From Cellvibrionales bacterium UBA1854 (GTDB lineage Bacteria; Pseudomonadota; Gammaproteobacteria; Pseudomonadales; Porticoccaceae), in assembly GCA_002338445.1 (NCBI GenBank), contig DDII01000026.1, positions 47,652 through 111,651 on the forward strand: a stretch of DNA of 64,000 bases. The letters are read 5' to 3'. Below the pieces are notes generated by a model. The model worked only from the letters and a program-made list of their open reading frames with translations. It ran no database searches and was not told the origin of the DNA. A program made the position numbers and the translations under genes. This document shows, in pieces, positions 7,680 to 16,610 of this stretch (within the stretch, counting starts at the first letter, position 1; each line of letters begins with the position of its first letter).

Positions 7680-10183
7680 TTCTCCAAATGTTCCGGCGAA
7701 GCTGGCGCGGTGAGCAATTGCGACTTGTTGTTAGTTCTGTAGTGCTGGCTGTTGCAGTCGTCACTTCTGTATCTATATTGGCGGAACGAGTAGAAAGGGC
7801 TCTCATCTCAGAAACTAGTACCTTCCTAGCGGCTGATTTGGTTCTCGAGAGTAACTCTCCGATCACAAATGAATGGATTGATTTAGCAGCGACGATGGGA
7901 TTACAGACCTCAAGGATGATGAGCTTTATGTCTATGGTGTACAGCGAAGACGAGATGCATTTAGCATCCATAAAAGCTGTTGATAACGCATACCCTTTGC
8001 GTGGTGTATTGCGTCACTCAGACACAGCTTTCGTTTTGGATGGACCATCAATAATTACGGGTGGTAGTCCTCGGGTAGGAGAGGCATGGGTAGATGGACG
8101 CTTGCTTCCATTATTGGATATTCAATTAGGTGATTCGATAGATTTTGGAGAAGGCTCTATCGACGTAACGAGGATCTTGGTCGAGGAGCCAGACTCAGGT
8201 GGATTTTCTTCAATGACGGGTTCTCGTGTTCTTATGCATGAAAAAGATGTTTTTGCCGCGGGTGTCTTGATACCCGGAAGCCGAGTTAAATATCGTCTTT
8301 TGTTAGCAGCGCAGGGAGTTGATGCTGCTAATCAGTTGAAAAAGTATCGAGATCTAGTGTCATCAAGGCTATCAGTTCATCAGCGATGGATCAGTCCAGA
8401 CAAAGCGCAAGCCGGCATATCAGATACTATTGAAAAAGCCCATCGTTTTCTCATGTTGGCCGGAAGTATCGGTGTTGTATTGGCAGGTGTGGCGCTGGCT
8501 TTAGCCAGCCATCAGTTTGCAAGAGGCGAAATACTGCAGGTTGGTTTATACAAGACTTGGGGTGTTGGCGGACCGGGTATTCGCAAGTTGTATATACAGT
8601 ATGCAATCCTAGTTGGTATTACAGGATCCTCTTTTGGACTTGTGGTGGGAGTGATAGTGCAGGAGATTTTGCTTCAGCTGATTTCTGATTGGCTACCCGT
8701 TAATTTACCCCCGGCCACTGTAAAGACGTGGACGATCGGCTTTTTTACAGGAGTGCTCTGTCTGTCTGGCTTTATGATGCCTGCCCTATGGCATCTCCCT
8801 GCTCTTTCGGCTCTCACTGTGTTACGAAAAGATATTAAGGTAAAGCCGCTGGGGTTAGTTTATCGGGGTATCTTTGGTGTAGTGACCATCGGATGTCTTC
8901 TTTGGTACTATAGTGCGAGTCTCATGGTTGCACTAGCAATTTTTTCCACATTTGTTGTTATAACATTGGCAACTTTTATTCTTGGTTACGCGCTACTCAT
9001 GCTTGGGAAGGCAGTATCCCAAAAATTTGGCAGCGTTTGGAGGTTGGCATTCGCTAATCTTTGGAGGCGCAGGGCTCAGAGTCTCCTGCAAGTTTTGGGA
9101 TTTTCAGGCGCGATTAGTTTATTGATGGTGATGACGACAATTAGAACTTCATTGATCGATGAATGGCAGTGGCAACTGGCGGCAGATACGCCGAATCATT
9201 TTTTTATCAATGTGGCACCGCACGAACTTGAAGGAGTAGAATCTTTGATGTCAAGTCACTCGCTTAAGAATGTTGGGTGGTACTCTATGGTTCGTGCGAG
9301 GATTAGAGCGTTCAATGGCCAGGATTTAACTTCAGAGCAACGCGATAATCATGAGTCATTGCGACGAGAGCTGAATTTAAGTTGGTCTGACAAGCTTCCA
9401 GAGGGCAATGAGATAGTGTCGGGGAGCTGGTGGCCAGAAGTATCTGCGAATGATGACTTAAGAGCTGACAAGACAATTCCTGTTTCGATAGAGGTTGACG
9501 TTGCCGATGAACTTGGCCTTACTCTTGGCGATTTGGTAACATTCAGCGTTGGAGGGTTAGAATTCGAGGCAAGGGTGGCTAATACTCGTAGTGTAAATTG
9601 GCAGAAAATGACCCCTAATTTTTATTTTTTATTTCCAAAGGACGTTTTGTTAGAGTTCCCTCACACAAATATGACGAGTGCATATATTCCGTCTCAGGAG
9701 AAGGGAATATTGAACGGACTCTTACGAGATTTCCCTACTCTTCAGGTCATCGAGTTAGACAAGGTGATCAAACGGATCCGCAGTATTGTGTCCCAAGTTA
9801 CTCGTGGTTTAGAAGTAATGACGGTTTTAATCCTTGTTTGCGGCGTTCTAGTGATGTTTACGTCAGTTCGACTTTCAATGTCAGAACGTCTGCATGAGAG
9901 CGCGATCCTCCGAACTTTAGGAAGTTCTCGTTCAGTTATTTTAGGTATTCAGATCATCGAGTTCGCAACCATAGGGTTGATTTCAGGACTCTTGGCAGTC
10001 ATTGGGGCTGAGACATCGCTTGCGCTCATTAAATATTTTGTCTTTAATTTGCCGCCCGCCATTCATTATCCCTTGTGGAGCATAGGTCCGCTTTTCTGCA
10101 TGGTTGCGGTTGGAGCACTCGGCGTTGGGTACGCCAAGAGTGCGGTAAGTGACTCGCCTCTCGATCTGTTGCGTCGCTTGTAG
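7673..10183 (+). CDS. ybbP: FtsX-family ABC permease (YbbP-like)
   Basis: Large inner-membrane permease of 836 aa, close to E. coli YbbP (804). An N-terminal transmembrane helix (LVVSSVVLAVAVVTSVSIL) is followed by a periplasmic domain. Two FtsX modules come next, one around residues 255-450 (SIGVVLAGVALALAS onwards) and one near the C terminus (GLEVMTVLILVCGVLVMFT through LDLLRRL). The C-terminal SERLHESAILRTLGSSRSVI is a typical FtsX cytoplasmic loop. It works with the preceding ATPase, overlapping it by seven bases. It is a mechanotransmission type rather than a classic importer by fold. The substrate is unknown. Confidence 0.9.
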   Translation: MLVLQMFRRSWRGEQLRLVVSSVVLAVAVVTSVSILAERVERALISETSTFLAADLVLESNSPITNEWIDLAATMGLQTSRMMSFMSMVYSEDEMHLASIKAVDNAYPLRGVLRHSDTAFVLDGPSIITGGSPRVGEAWVDGRLLPLLDIQLGDSIDFGEGSIDVTRILVEEPDSGGFSSMTGSRVLMHEKDVFAAGVLIPGSRVKYRLLLAAQGVDAANQLKKYRDLVSSRLSVHQRWISPDKAQAGISDTIEKAHRFLMLAGSIGVVLAGVALALASHQFARGEILQVGLYKTWGVGGPGIRKLYIQYAILVGITGSSFGLVVGVIVQEILLQLISDWLPVNLPPATVKTWTIGFFTGVLCLSGFMMPALWHLPALSALTVLRKDIKVKPLGLVYRGIFGVVTIGCLLWYYSASLMVALAIFSTFVVITLATFILGYALLMLGKAVSQKFGSVWRLAFANLWRRRAQSLLQVLGFSGAISLLMVMTTIRTSLIDEWQWQLAADTPNHFFINVAPHELEGVESLMSSHSLKNVGWYSMVRARIRAFNGQDLTSEQRDNHESLRRELNLSWSDKLPEGNEIVSGSWWPEVSANDDLRADKTIPVSIEVDVADELGLTLGDLVTFSVGGLEFEARVANTRSVNWQKMTPNFYFLFPKDVLLEFPHTNMTSAYIPSQEKGILNGLLRDFPTLQVIELDKVIKRIRSIVSQVTRGLEVMTVLILVCGVLVMFTSVRLSMSERLHESAILRTLGSSRSVILGIQIIEFATIGLISGLLAVIGAETSLALIKYFVFNLPPAIHYPLWSIGPLFCMVAVGALGVGYAKSAVSDSPLDLLRRL

Positions 10184-10196
10184 CAACATCAACGAC

Positions 10197-10211
10197 GCAC
10201 TATAAAGGCGC
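10197..10211 (+). promoter_or_regulatory. Candidate NtrC enhancer site
   Basis: GCACT-ATAAA-GGCGC closely resembles the NtrC operator GCACC-N5-GGTGC (one mismatch in the right arm, a permitted C/T change in the left). It lies about 105 bases upstream of the -24 element of the sigma-54 promoter, a usual enhancer distance. It starts 14 bases after the ybbP stop. This is by eye only, and a 15-base dyad with a mismatch can occur by chance. Confidence 0.4.
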
Positions 10212-10315
10212 AATAACTTCATCAGTTGAGTCATTAAGTTCCAATATCAGTGCAGTCCCACGTGTCTGCATAAGGGAATTAATTGCCAGCCCTTTGTTTG
10301 TCGGATTTTTTTTTT

Positions 10316-10331
10316 TGGCACGCTAAATGCA
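10316..10331 (+). promoter_or_regulatory. Sigma-54 (RpoN) promoter of the urea operon
   Basis: TGGCACGCTAAATGCA gives the GG (10317-10318) and GC (10329-10330) separated by exactly ten bases, the invariant -24/-12 spacing, and the TGGCAC half is a perfect consensus match. The -12 half is ATGCA instead of TTGCA. A run of T precedes it, as is common. Transcription would start near 10342, about 295 bases before urtA. Position ahead of a urea transporter and urease block fits nitrogen-limitation control by NtrC. Confidence 0.75.
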
Positions 10332-10341
10332 GCCTATTTGA

Positions 10342-10636
10342 GACACTTCTACTGCGACGAGTCAGTCGTCATATACACTTCGGTGAAGCTCATTCGTAAT
10401 TTAGGGCGGGGTGTTTCATTTAGAGTTGGTAGGAGTAGTTGGGTTTCTGTTGCATGATTTTGAACCTGACTTCGCAAACTCTTGCTCCTTAGTGGCTTGT
10501 TTTTGTAAAAATATCGTCACAGATGTTGGGACTGTTTAAAAAGCGCGCCCACGTAACCTCTAGGGAGAGGGTTAACATCCGGAACTTTAGTAAGTGTTAA
10601 GAGTTGGTCCAAATATTATTTATCTGAGGAGTTATT
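10342..10636 (+). other. Long 5' leader of the urt operon, no gene seen
   Basis: No coding region of useful size lies in these 295 bases. A hairpin with arms AACCTCT and AGAGGGTT (one bulged G) and loop AGGG lies at about 10556-10574, without a T-run after it. The urtA ribosome site GAGGAG is at about 10626-10631. If the sigma-54 promoter is right, all of this is transcribed, which is unusually long for a simple leader. A second, closer promoter is possible. Confidence 0.45.
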
Positions 10637-11926
10637 ATGAAACTAAAGCGGTTTATTGGTTCGTTGTTTATTGTGTTATGTGTTGGTCTTGGGATTCCGG
10701 TTTATGCCGATGGGCACGGAACTATTAAGGTCGGAGTACTTCACTCACTTTCTGGAACTATGGCGATATCTGAGACTACCTTGAAGGATACAGTCTTAAT
10801 GATGGTGGAAAAGCAGAACGAGGCAGGTGGATTGTTGGGGAAGAAACTAGAGGCTGTTGTGGTGGATCCTGCATCCGATTGGCCGCTTTTTGCTGAAAAA
10901 ACCCGGGAGCTGCTTACAAAGGAAAAGGTTGATGTAATCTTTGGTTGTTGGACATCGGTGTCTCGAAAATCTGTTTTGCCGGTTATCGAGGAATTGAATG
11001 GGCTTTTGTTTTATCCCGTCCAGTATGAGGGAGAGGAGTCCTCTAAAAATGTGTTTTATACGGGCGCTGCGCCCAATCAACAGGCTGTCCCCGCTGTTGA
11101 TTATTTCATGAATGATATCGGTGTGGAGCGCTGGGTACTCGCGGGGACCGATTATGTTTACCCGAGGACGACTAATAAGATTCTAGAAGCTTACCTCAAG
11201 GCTAGTGGGGTTGCAGACGAGGATATTATGATAAGTTATACACCATTCGGTCATTCAGATTGGCAGGGAATTGTTTCAGATATTAAGAAGTTCGGCAGCA
11301 CAGGTAAAAAGACTGGCGTTGTTTCTACAATAAATGGTGACGCCAATGTGCCATTCTACAAGGAACTAGGAAATCAAGGAATATCTGCCGAGGATATACC
11401 TGTAGTCGCCTTCTCAGTTGGAGAGGAAGAACTATCGGGACTGGACACTAAGCCCCTAGTAGGCCACTTAGCGGCATGGAATTATTTTCAAAGTGTTGAA
11501 AGTCCTGAGAATGAAGAATTCATCGCCGACTGGAAGACGTTTATCAAAGATGATAAACGAGTTACTAATGACCCAATGGAGGCAACATACATCGGATTTA
11601 AAATGTGGGTTCAGGCCGTTGAGAAAGCGGGAACAACTGATGTTGACGAGGTGGAGCAGGCTATGCTCGGGATTACTACGCCAAATTTGACGGGAGGTGT
11701 TGCAGTGATGAACACTAACCATCATCTTTCAAAACCAGTTTTGATTGGCGAGATACAGGAAGACGGCCAAATTGAGACTGTGTGGGAGACTTTTGGAACC
11801 GTAATTGGCGACGCGTGGTCAGACTACTTACCTGCGTCCAGTAAGCTGATCGCGGACTGGACCGATCCGGTTAAATGCGGAAATTTCAACATTGAAACTG
11901 GCGAATGTTCCGGTCAAAATTTCTAA
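10637..11926 (+). CDS. urtA: Urea ABC transporter substrate-binding protein
   Basis: Periplasmic urea receptor of the UrtABCDE importer, of the branched-chain amino-acid/amide-binding type. A signal peptide is visible (KLKRFIGSLFIVLCVGLG..VYA, cleavage about residue 25). The mature start TIKVGVLHSLSGTMAISE and the segments FGCWTSVSRKSVLPV and LLFYPVQYEGEE are hallmarks of UrtA rather than amino-acid receptors. The length of 429 aa is usual. A strong ribosome site (GAGGAG) precedes the ATG. It is the first gene of the urt-ure block and is separated from urtB by a stable hairpin that probably raises its mRNA level relative to the membrane subunits. Confidence 0.95.
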   Translation: MKLKRFIGSLFIVLCVGLGIPVYADGHGTIKVGVLHSLSGTMAISETTLKDTVLMMVEKQNEAGGLLGKKLEAVVVDPASDWPLFAEKTRELLTKEKVDVIFGCWTSVSRKSVLPVIEELNGLLFYPVQYEGEESSKNVFYTGAAPNQQAVPAVDYFMNDIGVERWVLAGTDYVYPRTTNKILEAYLKASGVADEDIMISYTPFGHSDWQGIVSDIKKFGSTGKKTGVVSTINGDANVPFYKELGNQGISAEDIPVVAFSVGEEELSGLDTKPLVGHLAAWNYFQSVESPENEEFIADWKTFIKDDKRVTNDPMEATYIGFKMWVQAVEKAGTTDVDEVEQAMLGITTPNLTGGVAVMNTNHHLSKPVLIGEIQEDGQIETVWETFGTVIGDAWSDYLPASSKLIADWTDPVKCGNFNIETGECSGQNF

Positions 11927-11953
11927 ATAATAGTAAGAAATCGACCGTAAAAA

Positions 11954-11983
11954 CTGAGAGGCCGCGAGGCCTCTCAGTCTTTA
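11954..11983 (+). terminator. Strong hairpin between urtA and urtB
   Basis: A perfect 10-bp stem, CTGAGAGGCC paired with GGCCTCTCAG, closed by a GCGA tetraloop at 11964-11967 and followed by TCTTTAT. The U-run is poor, so it may act as a partial terminator or as a 3' RNA-stabilising structure. Either would give more urtA than urtBCDE transcript, as is usual for binding-protein genes. Confidence 0.7.
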
Positions 11984-12022
11984 TGCCTTTGTTAAACAGT
12001 AATATGCATCTTTGGTGGATAT

Positions 12023-13654
12023 ATGACTTATGTGGGGCGTAAAAGTTTAAGACTAATCACTTTTACTATGATTTGTGTGTTGGCGAGTTTATGCTCGGCC
12101 GACGAAGAATTTCACATAAATGTAAAGCAGTTGGCCGGCGCAAAATTGAGAGCGTTACCTGCTATTGTTGCTAAGTTTGAGACCAGCGGCGAGAGAGCGC
12201 TCCCTATACTCCGTGCCATGCTAGAGGGAGCTCTTTACTATCGGAAAAGTGACAAACGCATAGTGGCTGCATATCGCACCGAAACCGGTGATTTTCGGCT
12301 TGATGACTTACTAGAAGGTATTGATCTGGAGGTTGCTTCCAAGCGTGAAATAAAAAAAATAGTTGTTAATAACCGGCTTAGAGGACAAATTCGCAAAATT
12401 ATTGCTCGCATTACTCTTACCAGCGGAGATCGTTTTGTGAGAGAGCTTGCGGTCGATAATATGTTAAATGATTTGAATAAAGAGAATCTTTTATTATTAA
12501 GAGCGGCCAGGAAAAAAGAGAAGGATGATGACATTCTTTCGAAGTTAAATATGGCTATTGCCATTGACGATTTAAAGCACAACGAATCTACACAACTGAG
12601 GTTGGATGCCATCGATATTATCGACAGTAGCCTTCAGCCGATAGTTGTTAACACTTTAAATTCGCTCTTGGTTATAGATGCTGAGGGAATGCCTATTGAA
12701 AAAGATGAAGAAGTTCGTGAAAGAGCAATGAAGGCAAAAGAATCCATCGAGCTAAAGATTTCATTTTATGAGGTTTTGCAACGCATTTTCTACGGCCTCA
12801 GCCTTGGTTCAATTCTACTTCTTATCGCCACCGGGCTCGCTATAACCTTTGGAGTGATGGGTGTAATCAATATGGCGCATGGTGAATTGATAATGCTAGG
12901 CGCTTACACGGCATATGTGGTGCAGTTGCTCCTCCCAAACGGTATCGAATACTCGATCTTAATTGCGATACCTGCAGCTTTTGCTGTTTCGGGACTCTGC
13001 GGTATTCTTATAGAAAGATATGTGATTCGATATCTTAGAGGCCGCCCATTAGAGACTTTATTGGCTACTTTTGGAATTAGTTTGATTTTACAACAAACTG
13101 TTCGCACCATTTTTTCGCCACTGAATCGACAGGTGGTGAGCCCAACTTGGTTGAGCGGCTCGTTGGAAATTAACCCGGTTTTTGCGCTAACGTACAATCG
13201 ACTCTATATCCTTGCATTTGCAGTTCTCGTTTTACTGTGTCTTCAGTTAGTTTTGAAAAAAACAAAGTTAGGTCTCCAGGTACGAGCGGTATCTCAAAAT
13301 CGTGAAATGGCGAGGGCGATGGGTGTTAGGACGGAGAGGGTTGATGCTCTTACTTTTGGTCTTGGCGCAGGCGTCGCTGGTGTCGCTGGTGTGGCGCTAA
13401 GTCAACTCACGAATGTGGGTCCAAATCTTGGACAAGCGTACATTGTTGATTCATTTATGGTAGTCGTATTTGGAGGTGTTGGTAATCTGTGGGGAACGAT
13501 GGTAGGCGGTTTCACGCTCGGGGTTGCAAATAAATTTTTAGAGCCAATTACCGGTCCAGTTTTAGCTAATATTTTTGTGCTCATTTTCATAATTTTGTTT
13601 ATTCAAAAGCGGCCCAGCGGTTTGTTTCCTCAGACAGGGAGGGCAGCGGAGTGA
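12023..13654 (+). CDS. urtB: Urea ABC transporter permease UrtB
   Basis: Inner-membrane permease of the urea importer, LivH type. The first 250 residues form a signal-bearing, largely helical periplasmic extension (ends around EVRERAMKAKESIELKISFYEVLQRIFYGLSLGS), which is characteristic of UrtB. The permease core follows with GVMGVINMAHGELIMLGAY and VVVFGGVGNLWGTMVGG. The length of 543 aa suits the extended form. The stop overlaps the urtC start by four bases (GTGA), which implies translational coupling. Confidence 0.94.
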   Translation: MTYVGRKSLRLITFTMICVLASLCSADEEFHINVKQLAGAKLRALPAIVAKFETSGERALPILRAMLEGALYYRKSDKRIVAAYRTETGDFRLDDLLEGIDLEVASKREIKKIVVNNRLRGQIRKIIARITLTSGDRFVRELAVDNMLNDLNKENLLLLRAARKKEKDDDILSKLNMAIAIDDLKHNESTQLRLDAIDIIDSSLQPIVVNTLNSLLVIDAEGMPIEKDEEVRERAMKAKESIELKISFYEVLQRIFYGLSLGSILLLIATGLAITFGVMGVINMAHGELIMLGAYTAYVVQLLLPNGIEYSILIAIPAAFAVSGLCGILIERYVIRYLRGRPLETLLATFGISLILQQTVRTIFSPLNRQVVSPTWLSGSLEINPVFALTYNRLYILAFAVLVLLCLQLVLKKTKLGLQVRAVSQNREMARAMGVRTERVDALTFGLGAGVAGVAGVALSQLTNVGPNLGQAYIVDSFMVVVFGGVGNLWGTMVGGFTLGVANKFLEPITGPVLANIFVLIFIILFIQKRPSGLFPQTGRAAE

Positions 13655-14769
13655 TTAAGCATTACCGAGATGAAGGTAGAGCAGAGTATTTTTTTCAGAA
13701 AAATGGACGTGCGTTTTTAATTATCCTTTTTGGAGTGGTTATCTATGCATCTTGTTGTAACTTATTTATTCCGGATGATTCAATCTTTTATGTAAGCACA
13801 TACACAATAACGTTACTCGGAAAGTATTTGTGTTTTGCTTTACTCGCCCTCTCGGTAGACGTTGTTTGGGGCTATTGCGGAATATTGAGTCTTGGACACG
13901 GAGCCTTTTTTGCTCTCGGTGGATACACCATGGGAATGTATCTGATGAGGCAAATAGGGGAGCGCGGTGTGTATGGTCATCCGGTCTTACCTGATTTTAT
14001 GGTATTTTTAAATTGGAAAGAGCTTCCTTGGTTCTGGTATGGCTTCGACAGCTTTGGATTTGCAATGCTGATGACCTTAGTTGTGCCCTCAGTTTTAGCA
14101 TTTGTTTTTGGTTGGCTCGCATTTCGATCTCGCGTTACTGGAGTGTACTTATCGATTATTACTCAGGCGCTGACTTATGCATTGATGCTTGCTTTTTTTC
14201 GTAATGAAATGGGATTTGGAGGAAACAATGGACTAACCGACTTTAAAGATATACTAGGGTTTGATCTTCAGTCGGACAGGACGAGGGTTGTTCTTTTTTG
14301 TTTGTCAGCAATAGCGCTTGCTATAGCTTATCTCCTGAGTCAGCTAATCCTGCAATCTCGTTATGGGAGAGTGGTGGTAGCCATCAGGGATGCGGAAGCC
14401 AGAACTAGATCTATTGGCTTTAAGACTGAAAATTATAAGGTTTCCTTATTCGTTTACTCAGCGGCGCTTGCTGCAATTGCTGGTGCGCTTTATGTGCCTC
14501 AGGTAGGAATTATCAATCCTGGCGAATTTTCTCCGTTAAATTCAATCGAAATTGTCGTATGGGTTTCTGTTGGAGGACGTGCCACTTTATATGGAGCAGT
14601 TGTTGGTGCGATTCTGGTGAACTATGCAAAGACGAAATTCACAGCGGAGTTTCCAGATGAATGGTTATATGCGTTAGGACTACTTTTTGTTGGAACAACC
14701 ATTTTTTTACCTAAAGGCCTGATGGGGTTTTTCGATGTAAAAAAATGGCGAAACCAAAGAAGAGGGTAA
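13651..14769 (+). CDS. urtC: Urea ABC transporter permease UrtC
   Basis: Second permease subunit, LivM type, 372 aa. Several hydrophobic segments are seen, with the family motifs LALSVDVVWGYCGILSLGHGAFFALGG (in part), FRNEMGFGGNNGLTDF, and VSVGGRATLYGAVVGAILVNY near the C terminus. It starts at a GTG inside the urtB stop. It partners UrtB to form the transmembrane channel. Its end overlaps urtD by 25 bases if urtD starts at 14745. Confidence 0.94.
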   Translation: MIKHYRDEGRAEYFFQKNGRAFLIILFGVVIYASCCNLFIPDDSIFYVSTYTITLLGKYLCFALLALSVDVVWGYCGILSLGHGAFFALGGYTMGMYLMRQIGERGVYGHPVLPDFMVFLNWKELPWFWYGFDSFGFAMLMTLVVPSVLAFVFGWLAFRSRVTGVYLSIITQALTYALMLAFFRNEMGFGGNNGLTDFKDILGFDLQSDRTRVVLFCLSAIALAIAYLLSQLILQSRYGRVVVAIRDAEARTRSIGFKTENYKVSLFVYSAALAAIAGALYVPQVGIINPGEFSPLNSIEIVVWVSVGGRATLYGAVVGAILVNYAKTKFTAEFPDEWLYALGLLFVGTTIFLPKGLMGFFDVKKWRNQRRG

Positions 14770-15623
14770 AAAAAGATGATATGAACATCTTTAAGTCCCC
14801 TAAAATAGAGCAAGTGCGTCGTGCAGTGTCTCCGCTAAACTACGCTCGGAATAATAGCGAGTTAGCAGTGGATGTATCTCATAACGTGATCTTGTATGTA
14901 GAGTCTTTGTCGGTAAGCTTTGATGGTTTTAAGGCTCTCGATGACTTGAATTTATACATAAATAACGGTGAACTTCGATGCTTGATTGGCGCAAATGGAG
15001 CTGGTAAAACCACTTTAATGGATGTTATAACTGGAAAAACTCATCCAGATAAGGGGCATATATATTTCGGCCAAACCATTGATCTTTTGGGCAAAACAGA
15101 GACTGAAATAGCGCAGTTAGGAATTGGAAGAAAATTTCAAAAACCTACTGTTTTTGAGAATCAAACGGTATTTTCTAACCTCGAACTGGCGATGAGAGGA
15201 GACAAAGGTATCTTGCATGCCTTATTCTCCAAGTTACGCTCCGAAGATTTGGATTGGATAAAGGAAGTTACAGGAATTATTGGACTCGATTCAAAAGAAA
15301 ATTTGTTAGCAGGTGCACTATCCCATGGTCAAAAGCAGTGGCTTGAGATAGGGATGTTACTTATTGCAGATCCAAGACTTATGCTTATTGATGAACCTGT
15401 CGCGGGAATGACTGCCAGCGAGACTGAGCGGACAGCAGAGCTGCTTATTTCACTTGCGGGCGATCGGACTGTGGTTGTGGTTGAACATGATATGGACTTT
15501 GTAAGAAGTATTGCTCGCACAGTAACGGTGTTACATCAAGGCTCGGTTATAGCTGAAGGTAGTATGTCGGACATTCAGAGTAATCCGGCAGTGGTTGAGG
15601 TATATTTGGGTGAAGAGCAGTGA
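14745..15623 (+). CDS. urtD: Urea ABC transporter ATP-binding protein UrtD
   Basis: ATPase subunit, LivG type, 292 aa. Walker A is GANGAGKTT, the signature is LSHGQKQWLEIG (the H in place of G is usual for UrtD), Walker B is LMLIDEPVAGM, and the H-loop is VEHDMDF. The N terminus carries a basic 45-residue extension (MAKPKKRVKKDD...) before the nucleotide-binding fold. An ATG at 14781 would shorten this by 12 residues. It overlaps urtE by four bases. Confidence 0.94.
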   Translation: MAKPKKRVKKDDMNIFKSPKIEQVRRAVSPLNYARNNSELAVDVSHNVILYVESLSVSFDGFKALDDLNLYINNGELRCLIGANGAGKTTLMDVITGKTHPDKGHIYFGQTIDLLGKTETEIAQLGIGRKFQKPTVFENQTVFSNLELAMRGDKGILHALFSKLRSEDLDWIKEVTGIIGLDSKENLLAGALSHGQKQWLEIGMLLIADPRLMLIDEPVAGMTASETERTAELLISLAGDRTVVVVEHDMDFVRSIARTVTVLHQGSVIAEGSMSDIQSNPAVVEVYLGEEQ

Positions 15624-16315
15624 TCGCCCTGCATGGTGTTAATCAACACTACGGGGGAACTCAGATTCTTTGGGACCTAGATTTGGAGATCGAGGAGGGA
15701 TCGTGTGTTTGCGTAATTGGACGTAATGGTGTTGGGAAGACTACTTTACTAAAGTGTTTGATGGGGTTGTTGCCATTAACTTCCGGTAAAATTAGCGTTT
15801 CTCATACAGATTTTTCTGGAGAATCTCCTGATAAGCGAGCTCGAGAGGGAATCGGCTATGTACCTCAGGGCCGTGAAATCTTCCCACTATTGACAGTTGA
15901 AGAGAACTTGCGCATTGGATTGGGAGCTAGATCGGACAACGCTTCAGTTATCCCTGAGAAAATATTTGAGCTTTTTCCGGTACTGCATGAAATGCTGATA
16001 CGCAGGGGTGGTGACCTATCAGGAGGGCAACAGCAGCAACTTGCAATTGCCCGAGCTTTGGTGATTGACCCTAAGATTCTCATCCTGGACGAACCTAACG
16101 AGGGTATACAACCGAATATAGTTGCTGAAATTGGACGAGTCATAACATATTTGAATAAGACTGAGGGAATAACAGTTCTTCTCGTAGAGCAGAAAATCTC
16201 TTTCGCTAGAAAAGTTGGTAAAGAGTTTCGTTTGATGGAAAAAGGTCGGATTGTGGCATCGGGTCGAATGACGGAGTTAAGTGATGATTTAATCTCACAA
16301 CACTTGGCGGTCTAA
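15620..16315 (+). CDS. urtE: Urea ABC transporter ATP-binding protein UrtE
   Basis: Second ATPase subunit, LivF type, 231 aa. Walker A is GRNGVGKTT, the signature is LSGGQQQQLAIARAL, Walker B is ILILDEPNEGIQPNI (the EGIQP tail is typical of UrtE/LivF), and VEQK is the H-loop. The GTG start lies in a GTGA overlap with urtD. With UrtD it forms the cytoplasmic ATPase pair of the urea importer. Forty bases separate its stop from the next small gene. Confidence 0.95.
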   Translation: MIALHGVNQHYGGTQILWDLDLEIEEGSCVCVIGRNGVGKTTLLKCLMGLLPLTSGKISVSHTDFSGESPDKRAREGIGYVPQGREIFPLLTVEENLRIGLGARSDNASVIPEKIFELFPVLHEMLIRRGGDLSGGQQQQLAIARALVIDPKILILDEPNEGIQPNIVAEIGRVITYLNKTEGITVLLVEQKISFARKVGKEFRLMEKGRIVASGRMTELSDDLISQHLAV

Positions 16316-16355
16316 ATTTAATAAAATACCTAATATTAAAGGGAGGACATTAGAA

Positions 16356-16610
16356 ATGACTAATAAAAATCTTGTCAGGTCGATATTTTTGGTAATGGCC
16401 GTAGCGGGTAGTGGGACTTTGTTAGCTCACGACGGGATTCACACATGGAGCGAGATGAGTGTTGGCGTCCATTTTCTCTTCGATTTTTTGCACTTGAGGG
16501 AGATACTAATTTTTGGTTTAACTGCTATCTTGGCAGCGCTTGTGTATGCGAGGATACGACAACGGTCTTTTCAGTGCCTCAAATTAGACAAGTGCTTTTA
16601 TGTCGACTGA
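16356..16610 (+). CDS. Unidentified 84-residue His-containing membrane protein
   Basis: I do not recognise this family. It has a clear ribosome site (AAAGGGAGGA) and an N-terminal signal sequence (VRSIFLVMAVAGSGTLLA). Cleavage after Ala24 would leave a mature N terminus HDGIHTW, with further histidines at positions 39 and 46. A second hydrophobic segment (about residues 50-66, ILIFGLTAILAALVYA) precedes a short basic tail with two cysteines. The gene sits between urtE and ureD and its end overlaps ureD by 11 bases, so it is very likely made with the urease proteins. The A-H-D-G-x-H start recalls the mature N terminus of HupE/UreJ nickel permeases, but the protein is far too short to be one. 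Confidence 0.75.
   Translation: MTNKNLVRSIFLVMAVAGSGTLLAHDGIHTWSEMSVGVHFLFDFLHLREILIFGLTAILAALVYARIRQRSFQCLKLDKCFYVD

Noticed and set aside
10550..10625. Possible guanidine-I (ykkC) riboswitch in the urtA leader: CTAGGG, TCCGG and TTGGTCC appear in order
   Set aside because: The spacing does not fit the consensus and the third conserved part (ACGGCGGGA...AAAGCCCGGGAGA-like) is absent. Chance short matches.
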